From Actinomycetota bacterium (GTDB lineage Bacteria > Actinomycetota > Actinomycetes > Streptosporangiales > Streptosporangiaceae), in contig PMST01000197.1 in the NCBI GenBank assembly GCA_003168295.1, forward strand, positions 5,233 through 11,990: a stretch of 6,758 nt of DNA, written 5' to 3'. Below are positions 1 through 6,758 of the stretch, piece by piece (position 1 is the first letter of the stretch; every line of letters begins with the position of its first letter). The position numbers and the translations under genes are program-made. The notes beneath the pieces were generated by a model, which saw only the letters and a program-made list of their open reading frames with translations, was not told the origin of the DNA and searched no databases.

Positions 1-596
1 AGGTCGGGATCCGGCTGGCCCGCCGTGTAGAGGTGCTCGGCGATGTGCTCGACGTCGAGGACCTCCGCCAGTTCCTCGATCGTGGTTCCCCTGACCGCGT
101 GGTCCTGCAGCAGCGAACGCACCGCGTCGGCGATCTCGCGGCGGCCGCCGTAGCCGACCGCCACGTTGACCAGCAGGCCGGGATAGTGGGCGGTCGCGTC
201 GGCCGCGTCCTTCAGGACCCGGACCGTATCGCCCGGCAGCAGGTCGAGCGCGCCGACCGGGTTGACGTGCCAGTGCTCGGCGACCAGGCCCTGCACGGTG
301 TCTTCGATGATCTTCAGCAGCGGCACCAGCTCGTCCGCCGACCGGGTCAGGTTGTCGGTCGAAAGCAGCCACAGGGTGACCACCTCGACGCCGGATTCCC
401 GGCACCAGTCGAGCAGCTCGAATATCTTGTCGGCGCCCTTGCGGTGCCCGCTGCTGACGTCGCGGAACCCGGCTGACTTGGCCCAGCGCCGGTTTCCGTC
501 GCACATCACCCCGACGTGGCGCGGGATGGCGTCCGGCGACAGGGAAACCGCGAGCCGGCGCTCGTACAGCCGGTAGCCGAGGTCACGAAGTCCCAT
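1..596 (-). CDS. uppS: Isoprenyl transferase (cis-prenyltransferase), Rv1086-like, 3' end outside window
   Basis: Cis-prenyltransferase that condenses isopentenyl diphosphate with an allylic diphosphate in the cytoplasm to make Z-configured prenyl diphosphates for cell-wall lipid carriers. The first 198 residues are present and the C-terminus lies beyond position 1. Residues 27-40 read HVGVMCDGNRRWAK, with the catalytic Asp at residue 33. LLSTDNL and VNVAVGYGGRREI follow, and the window ends in AGQPDPD, just before the expected RxSGExRxS region. DGNRRWA (not DGNGRWA) and STDNL (not STENW) match, from memory, the M. tuberculosis Rv1086 short-chain (2Z,6E)-FPP synthase rather than the long-chain Rv2361c/UppS. 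The product is therefore probably short-chain, and the symbol follows pipeline usage. The ATG at 596 has a good Shine-Dalgarno, GAGGAAGG, seven bases upstream. Chain length cannot be proven from sequence alone. Confidence 0.93.
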   Translation of the reverse strand, partial: MGLRDLGYRLYERRLAVSLSPDAIPRHVGVMCDGNRRWAKSAGFRDVSSGHRKGADKIFELLDWCRESGVEVVTLWLLSTDNLTRSADELVPLLKIIEDTVQGLVAEHWHVNPVGALDLLPGDTVRVLKDAADATAHYPGLLVNVAVGYGGRREIADAVRSLLQDHAVRGTTIEELAEVLDVEHIAEHLYTAGQPDPD

Positions 597-603
597 GCTG
601 CGG

Positions 604-624
604 CCTTCCTCATCACCGTGATGA
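604..624 (-). promoter_or_regulatory. Shine-Dalgarno and adjoining 7-bp inverted repeat in the prenyltransferase leader
   Basis: GAGGAAGG (604-611, minus strand) is the ribosome binding site, seven bases before the ATG. A perfect inverted repeat, TCATCAC-C-GTGATGA (610-624), overlaps its upstream edge. It could be an operator half-site pair or a small hairpin that affects ribosome access. The Shine-Dalgarno is firm. A role for the repeat is inference, and a 7-bp repeat can occur by chance. Confidence 0.5.
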
Positions 625-649
625 TCAACCAAACGTATCCAACGAATGG

Positions 650-676
650 AACGCTTCGGCCGGTGACTGAGGTTCC
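650..676 (-). promoter_or_regulatory. Candidate ECF-sigma-type promoter for the prenyltransferase gene
   Basis: Read on the minus strand, GGAACC (676-671) is followed after 17 bases by CGTT (653-650). This fits the general shape of ECF sigma promoters (GGAAC near -35, CGT near -10) and would give a leader of roughly 45 bases. I found no better sigma-70-like pair in the same stretch. Such short motifs are frequent in GC-rich DNA, so this is only a candidate. Confidence 0.3.
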
Positions 677-784
677 GAGACAACCCGGCGCACGTCAGCG
701 GAGCGACGCGGCGGGGGGCTCGTCCCGCCCGGGACAGGCGCTCAGGGACTCCCGTGCTCCCCCGGTGGGTCCCGCCCCGATCCC

Positions 785-820
785 CTAGGAGCAGGGAATC
801 GTTATCCTGTTGAGACCTAG
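785..820 (-). terminator. Weak imperfect hairpin downstream of the RHH-like gene
   Basis: CTAGG and CCTAG form the outer arms and CAGG and CCTG an inner pair around an A/T-rich loop, 11 bases after the stop codon at 831. Pairing is short and interrupted and there is no U-tract, so a terminator role is doubtful. The rest of the gap 597-830 holds GC-rich sequence including the palindrome GTCCCG-CC-CGGGAC (722-735), with no gene I can support. Confidence 0.2.
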
Positions 821-830
821 ATGGCGGGGT

Positions 831-1436
831 TCAGGCGCTGGCCGGCCCCTGATCCCGAACTTCCTCGACGTGCTTCAGGGCCGAGCGCAGCTGGGCCAGC
901 CAGGCATCGGCGTTCTCGCCGGTCAGCCGGACGCACCAGGCCAGCGCGTCGCTCCGGCTGCGGGCCACGCCCGCCTTGACCAGGGTGTCGAGGACCTGAC
1001 GTTCGGGCTGGCGCAGCCTGGTCATGACCGGAACGGACAAGGTGGTGAACAGCTCCTCGGTGCCTGCGCAGGTAACGCCCCAGGACACCTTGCGCCGGAA
1101 CTTGTGCTCGGCTTCGCGCGCGATCTCGATCCGGCGGCCCCTGGTCTCCTCGCGGAACCGGCGGATCCGGCCCTCGGCGGCGGCGGCCCGCTCGGCGTCC
1201 GACGTTCCGGCCGGGTCCGGGGCGGCCAGGGCCCCGACGACGGTAATCTCCTCGCGGTCGAGGAGGATACCGGGCGCCTCGGTAAACCAGTCACCTGGCA
1301 GCCGGCCGATGAACCAGGCGCGCACCTCGTCCGCCTTGCTGGTCCGTCCGGCGTGGCCTGTCTCATCGCTGGCGTTCGTCTCGTCGCTGGTGTTCGTTTC
1401 GTTGGCTGGGCTGGGTTCTGCTTGCTCTGTACTCAT
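831..1436 (-). CDS. Conserved actinobacterial protein with ribbon-helix-helix-like segment
   Basis: A 201-residue soluble protein; I know no assigned function for this family. Residues 1-34 are a low-complexity S/T/E/D/N tail with two copies of a TNxSDE unit. Then come a compact alpha/beta stretch (ADEVRAWF to EITVVGAL), a strongly charged helix (RIRRFREETRGRRIEIAREAE) and FRRKVSWGV. Residues 148-171 read like the helices of a ribbon-helix-helix DNA-binding fold (TLVKAGVARSRSDALAW; compare the LVxxGxxxSRSEA pattern of Arc/ParD/NikR-type proteins). The C-terminus is an amphipathic helix. I chose the ATG at 1436. The TTG at 1472 extends the frame, but its bases look like a -35 element and no Shine-Dalgarno precedes it. 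An inverted repeat covers the start codon, which suggests autoregulation. The RHH assignment is inference from the helix pattern only; the charged central helix could instead mediate protein contacts. Confidence 0.85.
   Translation of the reverse strand: MSTEQAEPSPANETNTSDETNASDETGHAGRTSKADEVRAWFIGRLPGDWFTEAPGILLDREEITVVGALAAPDPAGTSDAERAAAAEGRIRRFREETRGRRIEIAREAEHKFRRKVSWGVTCAGTEELFTTLSVPVMTRLRQPERQVLDTLVKAGVARSRSDALAWCVRLTGENADAWLAQLRSALKHVEEVRDQGPASA
1362..1397 (-). repeat. Two tandem 18-bp copies inside the RHH-like gene
   Basis: Copies at 1362-1379 and 1380-1397 differ at 2 of 18 bases and keep the reading frame. They encode two successive TNxSDE units in the disordered N-terminal tail. 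A degenerate third copy may follow. In-frame duplication in a flexible tail is a common, probably neutral, length change. Confidence 0.7.
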
Positions 1437-1472
1437 GTAATTATGATTACATCCCTGGTCTGACGGGGTCAA
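1435..1472 (-). promoter_or_regulatory. Leaderless-type promoter with inverted-repeat operator over the start codon
   Basis: On the minus strand TTGACC (1472-1467) is followed after 18 bases by AATCAT (1448-1443), a 4/6 match to the -10 consensus. The ATG at 1436 begins seven bases later, where transcription should start, and no Shine-Dalgarno lies between. A perfect inverted repeat, ATGTAAT-TATG-ATTACAT (1435-1452), covers the -10 element, the start site and the start codon. It is the most AT-rich stretch nearby. The layout suits a leaderless mRNA repressed by a dimeric regulator, most simply the encoded protein itself. The repeat is directly visible; promoter and repressor are inference. 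Confidence 0.55.
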
Positions 1473-1517
1473 TCATCTGGTGTCCGCCCAGGGCGAAGCT
1501 TCGGCGTGTGGGTAGTT

Positions 1518-2855
1518 TCAGGCGAGGCCGGCCGCTACTTCGGCGGCGAGGCGGGGGTTGACGCGGATGGCGCCGGCGAACTGGGAGCCGAGGTCGGCCG
1601 GAACCAGCTGGACACTCAGGCCGGGCTGGGGCGCCTGAATCATCCAGCCGTTGCCCAGGTAGATAGCGACGTGGGAAATGTAGCCGGGGTCGGTGGGGTC
1701 GGTGTGGTAAAAGAGCAGGTCACCGGGCTGGAGCTGGCTGACGGGCACGGCCGGGCCGGTCCTGGCCTGGTCCGCGGCCACCCGGGGCATGCTGACGCCG
1801 GCCTGGGCGAATGACCACTGGACGAGACCTGAGCAGTCGAACGACGCCGGGCCGGCGGCGCCCCACACATACGGAAGGCCTTTCCTGCTCTCGGCGGCGC
1901 GCAGAGCGGTCGTCAGCTGGGTCGTCGTCATCCCCGCACCGTCGGCAGCCGACGGCGCCACTCCCGCGGATGTCCCGGCGACCAGGGTTACCAGGGGCTC
2001 GACCCCGGCACCTGACGGCAGGATCTTCTTAATCCGGGCCGCCAGCGATGTCACGTCCGCCGGCGAGGCGCTGATGACGATCGCGTTCGCGGCGGGCACG
2101 CCCAGTGACCTGGCGGTCGAGTCCGACACCACGGCGTCGACCCCGCCGATGCCCACCGTGCCGAAGGCGACCACCGGCAGCCGCTGCTTGGTGTGCCCCG
2201 CGGCGGTCACCGTGCCGCCCAGCGAGAGCCGGTCCAGGGTGCCCATGGTGTAGGACACCGCGACGCCGCCGTTGGCTACCCCTTGCCACAGCGGGCTGGA
2301 GGTCGCCATGGCCCGGGGGGCGTAGCCGCGGAAGGTGGACGGGTTCACGCCGAGCACGGCGGTATACACCCCGTTGATCTTGATCTTGGCGGCTTCGATC
2401 GGCTCGGCGCTGGTGACCGCGGGCAGCCGCGACACCGTGGCCAGGACCTGCCCCGAGAGCGAGAACGGCGCGACCACCAGCAGGTCCGCCTGACGCAGGC
2501 CGCGCAGCGGGGCGACCCGCGCGGACGGGGCCGGCTTGGTGCTCGCGGCCGAAGCGCGGGCTACCGGTACCGCCATCGGCTTCCCGCGGCCCTCGGTGTT
2601 CCCGCCGAGCAACGGGACTACCGGTCCGCTGCCCCTGGCCGGGGCCGGCCTGGAGCTCGGCAGGGCGGCGTTCCGCCCGCTCACCCCGGCCGGCTTGGCA
2701 CCCGCCGTGGCCAGCACCACACCCGCCACGACCCCGAGCACCACCAGCACGCAGATCCCCACAGGCACCAGGCGCTTACGGGCCGGGGTCACCTCCGGAT
2801 CCCCGCCCATGAGCCGCCGTCTAAGACGGCGTCCGGCGTCCGCGAGAGAATGCAT
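1518..2855 (-). CDS. Membrane-anchored NlpC/P60 peptidoglycan hydrolase with MacB/FtsX-like extracellular region
   Basis: Predicted cell-wall endopeptidase of the NlpC/P60 family, 445 residues. A basic cytoplasmic N-terminus (RRLRRRL) leads into one membrane segment at about 29-51 (ICVLVVLGVVAGVVLATAGA), then a Pro/Ser/Ala-rich linker. Residues 117-282 resemble the extracellular (periplasmic-core) domain of MacB/FtsX permeases: GVNPSTFRGY, GGVAVS, LSLGGTVTAAG, VDAVVSDSTARSLGV and a closing DVTSLAARIKKIL. The NlpC/P60 domain occupies about 315-435, with nucleophile Cys341 in DCSGLVQW, His395 in SHVAIYLG, and Gln407 (MIQAP) where many relatives have a third His. Family members cut peptide stems of peptidoglycan, often D-Glu-mDAP bonds. 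The ATG at 2855 was chosen because AGGGTG lies six bases upstream; GTG 2864 and ATG 2861 are alternatives adding 2-3 residues. The LuxR remnant lies 60 bases upstream in the same direction. The hydrolase call is secure; the middle-domain call is by pattern only. Confidence 0.9.
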   Translation of the reverse strand: MHSLADAGRRLRRRLMGGDPEVTPARKRLVPVGICVLVVLGVVAGVVLATAGAKPAGVSGRNAALPSSRPAPARGSGPVVPLLGGNTEGRGKPMAVPVARASAASTKPAPSARVAPLRGLRQADLLVVAPFSLSGQVLATVSRLPAVTSAEPIEAAKIKINGVYTAVLGVNPSTFRGYAPRAMATSSPLWQGVANGGVAVSYTMGTLDRLSLGGTVTAAGHTKQRLPVVAFGTVGIGGVDAVVSDSTARSLGVPAANAIVISASPADVTSLAARIKKILPSGAGVEPLVTLVAGTSAGVAPSAADGAGMTTTQLTTALRAAESRKGLPYVWGAAGPASFDCSGLVQWSFAQAGVSMPRVAADQARTGPAVPVSQLQPGDLLFYHTDPTDPGYISHVAIYLGNGWMIQAPQPGLSVQLVPADLGSQFAGAIRVNPRLAAEVAAGLA

Positions 2856-2914
2856 CTCCATCACCCTATGTTCGGAGAAAACCGGGCATGGGACGGGCGG
2901 GCGCGGGGGCCAGT

Positions 2915-3443
2915 TCAGGGCGACGATGATGGCAGGGCACTAGCGCAGTACACGGCGGCAGCACGACTGGAGACGCCGAGCTTGCGGTAGATGTGCTGAA
3001 GATGCTTGGCCACCGTGCGGGGGCTGACGTCCAGGACGTGCGCGATGGCGCTGTTCGTCCGGCCCAGGGCCACGAGCTGGAGGACGCGCAGCTCACGGTC
3101 GGTCAGGTCCGCTAGCGTGCTGTCGGCAACCGCGGTCAGTGCCCGGCGCGCCTGCTCGCGGGCGGTCGCCCGCTCCCGGGCAGTGATCAGCGGCCCGCGC
3201 AGCACGGCGAGCAGATCGCGGTCGGCATCGGTGAAGTCGCCGCTGGAACGGTTGAGGGCAATGCCGATGACCTGCGGGGCCGGACTGGGCAGGCTGAAGG
3301 CAAGCTGGTGCTCCACCGGGAAGTGCCGGAAGCTGGGCGAGGCCGGGAAGGGCTCGCTCGCCGAAGTCTGCCGGGTGCTCAGTTTCTGTGAGGTCCCCGA
3401 CAAGCTGAAGCGCCTTTTCCAACGCGCTCAACGAGACGTGCAT
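2915..3443 (-). pseudogene. Decayed LuxR-family transcriptional regulator (internal deletion plus frameshift)
   Basis: The C-terminal half is a clear LuxR (GerE-type) helix-turn-helix: LTDRELRVLQLVALGRTNSA, then IAHVLDVSPRTVAKHLQHIY and RKLGVSSRAAA. It is preceded by the end of a sensor domain (VEHQLAFSLPSP, VIGIALNRSSGDFTDADRDL). Reading that frame further upstream gives nonsense. The other frame from ATG 3443 gives a typical sensor-domain start (LSALEKALQLVGDLTE, HPADFGERALPGLAQL) that stops making sense at about 3335, exactly where the first frame begins to. Intact relatives, from memory, have some 80-110 residues between these parts. The simplest reading is a frame-shifting internal deletion near 3325-3345. 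A 162-residue HTH-containing product could still be made from the TTG at 3403, so residual DNA binding is not excluded. No good Shine-Dalgarno precedes ATG 3443. The remnant lies 59 bases upstream of the chosen NlpC/P60 start, so the two may once have been linked. Confidence 0.6.
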
Positions 3444-3826
3444 AGGCCAGCCAACAAATCCCCACGACGCGCTTGGTGCGCAAACTGCGTATAGACAATG
3501 CCCGCGTCAGCCGGTTTAGTCAAGCCCAGAGTAGCCGGGGGGCGCGGCCGCCGGGCCTGGAGAAAGAAGTACGGCGGCGGATTGAGGTTATAAAGGATTG
3601 CTGACGTCCGACCCATGAAACAGGAGCGCACCGCTGATTGGCGTGGTGTTGGTGGGACTCCTATTAACTACGGTCGCAGGCCCAGATGCCGGTATGCGAG
3701 CCGGGCCGACTTACCGATCAAGATCATCGTTGCCCGGTAGCCGCCAATGGCTTCTGCCACTCCCGTTCCGCGGTGCAGCTTCGCCCGTCACATCGAAAAA
3801 CGAACATTATCCAATGAGGGGAAACA
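3444..3826. other. 383-base intergenic region between divergent genes
   Basis: No gene is supported here. The stretch separates the LuxR remnant (leftward) from the secreted-protein gene (rightward) and is visibly richer in A/T than its neighbours. TATAAA on the plus strand (3589-3594, TATAAC read on the minus strand just inside it) is a -10-like element without a good -35 on either strand. A better rightward promoter candidate is listed separately at 3638-3667. The last bases hold a strong ribosome binding site, GAGGGG (3816-3821), five bases before ATG 3827. Confidence 0.6.
3638..3667 (+). promoter_or_regulatory. Candidate sigma-70-type promoter for the secreted-protein gene
   Basis: TTGGCG (3638-3643) and TATTAA (3662-3667) are separated by 18 bases. 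Transcription would start near 3674 and leave a leader of about 150 bases before the ATG at 3827. Both boxes match the consensus at 4 of 6 bases. The long leader contains no open frame I believe in and no riboswitch I recognise. Confidence 0.35.
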
Positions 3827-4402
3827 ATGCAGTTCACAAAGAAACTTGCGGCGCTGAGCATTGCGGGCGCCACGGCCGCACTCGCATTGGCCGCGACACC
3901 GGCCCTGGCGAACAGCCACGCGGCCACCAAGGCCATCACAGCACCGGAGAGCGCCCTCGGCGCGGTGTACGGCAAGGCCGCGACCGCCAACAACCCCATC
4001 ATCCCGCTGGCCTGGCGGGGGCTGGTGTACGCCCACGGCATCTTCTCCACCGGCGGCAGCGGCCCGCCGAAGAAGGGCCAGGACCACACCTTCACCACCT
4101 CGGCCGGGAACCTGACGGTGGTGGTCACCGCCGCGCCGACCAACAGCCAGAGCTTCAACGCCAAAGCCTGCCGCTTCTCGTTCACGACCGACGTGGTCTT
4201 CGCCGCCGTAGGCAGCAAGAGCACGGGCAAGTTCGCCGGGACCTCGGGTCCGGGCGCGGTGGAGGTCTACGGCGCGGGGGACGTGCCGAGGTACACGTCC
4301 GGCCCGCACAAGGGCCAGTGCAACACCAGCAACAACGCGCCGGAACTGGCCAAGGGTGCGATCGAGACCTTCCTCCTCAGCGCGGTGCTGACGACGCCGT
4401 AA
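3827..4402 (+). CDS. Small secreted protein with Sec signal peptide and two cysteines
   Basis: 191 residues, no recognised family. Residues 1-28 form a classical signal peptide: MQFTKK, an Ala/Leu-rich core, and an ATPALA cleavage site before Asn29. The mature protein is about 163 residues, rich in Thr, Ser, Gly, Ala and Asn. It alternates hydrophobic and polar residues in a way typical of an all-beta fold (NLTVVVTAAP, RFSFTTDVVFAAVG, GKFAGTSGPGAVEVYGAG). Only two cysteines remain after cleavage, Cys115 and Cys165, so one disulfide is likely. No transmembrane segment, lipobox or LPXTG anchor is seen, so it should be released or loosely wall-bound. GAGGGG five bases upstream fixes the start. 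It is the only plus-strand gene and ends before a strong hairpin, so it is monocistronic. The GKFAGTSGPGAV stretch is loosely reminiscent of dirigent/allene-oxide-cyclase barrels, but I do not claim that. Confidence 0.88.
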   Translation: MQFTKKLAALSIAGATAALALAATPALANSHAATKAITAPESALGAVYGKAATANNPIIPLAWRGLVYAHGIFSTGGSGPPKKGQDHTFTTSAGNLTVVVTAAPTNSQSFNAKACRFSFTTDVVFAAVGSKSTGKFAGTSGPGAVEVYGAGDVPRYTSGPHKGQCNTSNNAPELAKGAIETFLLSAVLTTP

Positions 4403-4426
4403 CGGTAACCGCCTGACGGCCTGCCT

Positions 4427-4464
4427 GGGCCAGGCTTCCTCGGTGACACGAGGAAGCCTGGCCC
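4427..4464. terminator. Perfect 16-bp hairpin between convergent genes
   Basis: GGGCCAGGCTTCCTCG (4427-4442) and its exact reverse complement (4449-4464) flank a six-base loop, GTGACA. The hairpin lies 24 bases after the stop of the secreted-protein gene and 42 bases after the minus-strand stop of the DUF255 gene, so it can serve both. No U-tract follows on either strand, which is usual for actinobacterial hairpin terminators. Confidence 0.88.
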
Positions 4465-4506
4465 GGCTGGCTTACCAGGGCGGAACGGTGAGCGGCTCCC
4501 CGTGCC

Positions 4507-6594
<2,088 letters not shown>

Positions 6595-6614
6595 TGTTCA
6601 AAGGTAAGGGTTGG

Positions 6615-6709
6615 CGGTGCTGGCCCGGGGGGAGGCGTTAACCGGGGGGGGAGGTGTTAGCCCGGGGGGGAGGTGTTGGCCCGGGGGGAGGTGTTAGCCC
6701 GGGGGGACG
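6615..6709. repeat. Tandem G-run repeat array upstream of the DUF255 gene
   Basis: About five contiguous copies of a 17-20 bp unit, consensus CCC-G(6-8)-AGGTGTTAG on the plus strand. G-runs begin at 6627, 6644, 6664, 6683 and 6701 with lengths 6, 8, 7, 6 and 6, separated by 11-12 bases. Units vary mainly in G-run length and at a few positions (A/G at the last-but-one base, one GGCGTTA variant). The partial copy at 6615-6623 is degraded. Such runs are prone to slippage and may form secondary structure on the G-rich strand. No protein is encoded. Confidence 0.85.
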
Positions 6710-6717
6710 ACCCCCCG
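6700..6717. repeat. Hairpin CGGGGGG-ACGA-CCCCCCG
   Basis: A perfect 7-bp stem with a four-base loop formed by the last G-run of the tandem array and the following C-run. It may act with the neighbouring larger hairpin. Confidence 0.6.
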
Positions 6718-6730
6718 AAACCCCCCGCTC

Positions 6731-6755
6731 CTGGGGGGGCTGCCCGCCCCCCCAG
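6731..6755. terminator. Strong 9-bp G/C hairpin, possible terminator of a gene beyond the right edge
   Basis: CTGGGGGGG (6731-6739) and CCCCCCCAG (6747-6755) pair perfectly around a seven-base loop. It may terminate a minus-strand gene that lies just outside the window. No U-tract is seen. From memory, G-run/C-run hairpins of this kind recur between genes in many actinomycetes, so it may equally be one copy of a dispersed element. Confidence 0.5.
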
Positions 6756-6758
6756 ACC

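Noticed and set aside
810..1463. Plus-strand frame of 217 codons opposite the RHH-like gene
   Set aside because: The minus-strand product has conserved-looking structure and its own promoter; this frame has neither.
1437..1472. Upstream TTG start adding 12 residues to the RHH-like protein
   Set aside because: The added residues come from the -35-like box and inverted repeat, there is no Shine-Dalgarno, and ATG 1436 fits a leaderless start.
1493..1504. Palindrome CGAAGCTTCG after the hydrolase stop as a terminator
   Set aside because: The stem has no loop and the adjoining CGCCC-A-GGGCG is too small; neither makes a convincing terminator hairpin.
2816..2830. Perfect 7-bp inverted repeat GCCGTCT-A-AGACGGC
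   Set aside because: It lies inside the codons for the arginine-rich N-terminus of the hydrolase, where such symmetry arises easily. It would matter only if the true start were ATG 2810, which would trim the basic N-terminus and lacks a clear ribosome binding site.
2193..2990. Plus-strand frame of 265 codons opposite the NlpC/P60 gene
   Set aside because: Low-complexity Arg/Gly/His-rich shadow of a real gene, running through that gene's start and into the LuxR remnant.
3428..3631. Minus-strand frame of 67 codons upstream of the LuxR remnant
   Set aside because: No Shine-Dalgarno, no recognisable domain, and it overlaps the likely start of the regulator in another frame.
6627..6706. Canonical G-quadruplex
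   Set aside because: G-runs are long enough, but the loops are 11-12 bases, beyond the usual 1-7. Only a long-loop form would be possible.
6615..6709. CRISPR array
   Set aside because: Units are 17-20 bp and directly abut, with no unique spacers and no cas genes.

Overview
This is a high-GC window with the codon use, leaderless-type starts and gene content of a mycolic-acid-free or mycelial actinomycete (class Actinomycetes). No sequence feature fixes the genus. Every confident gene is chromosomal housekeeping or cell-surface in character. I see no transposase, integrase, tRNA, rRNA or CRISPR array.

Layout, left to right. Positions 1-596 (minus) hold the 5' two-thirds of a cis-prenyltransferase of the Rv1086 / short-chain type, cut by the window edge. 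Its 234-base leader region carries an ECF-like promoter candidate and a small inverted repeat beside the Shine-Dalgarno. Positions 831-1436 (minus) encode a conserved actinobacterial protein with a ribbon-helix-helix-like segment. Its start codon lies inside a perfect inverted repeat and a promoter spaced for leaderless transcription. Positions 1518-2855 (minus) encode a membrane-anchored NlpC/P60 peptidoglycan hydrolase whose middle resembles the extracellular domain of MacB/FtsX-type permeases. Positions 2915-3443 (minus) are the remains of a LuxR-type regulator: an N-terminal piece and a C-terminal piece lie in different frames, with the middle of the sensor domain missing. A 383-base AT-richer gap (3444-3826) leads into the only plus-strand gene, 3827-4402, a small secreted two-cysteine protein. 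A perfect 16-bp hairpin (4427-4464) separates it from the convergent gene 4507-6594 (minus), a complete DUF255/YyaL (SPATA20-like) thioredoxin-fold protein. The right edge (6615-6758) is a short tandem array of G-runs followed by two strong hairpins.

Context. From memory, Mycobacterium tuberculosis has the order mca - Rv1083 - Rv1084 (DUF255) - Rv1085c - Rv1086 (Z-prenyltransferase). The DUF255 gene and the Rv1086-like gene here appear to be the two ends of that conserved block. The RHH-like gene, the NlpC/P60 gene, the LuxR remnant and the secreted protein sit between them as lineage-specific content. If so, mca would be expected just beyond the right edge.

The most interesting candidates are the self-overlapping operator/leaderless promoter at 1435-1472, the hydrolase fused to a permease-type extracellular domain, the decayed LuxR gene and the variable-length G-run array. 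Nothing here amounts to a clearly new defence or biosynthetic system.
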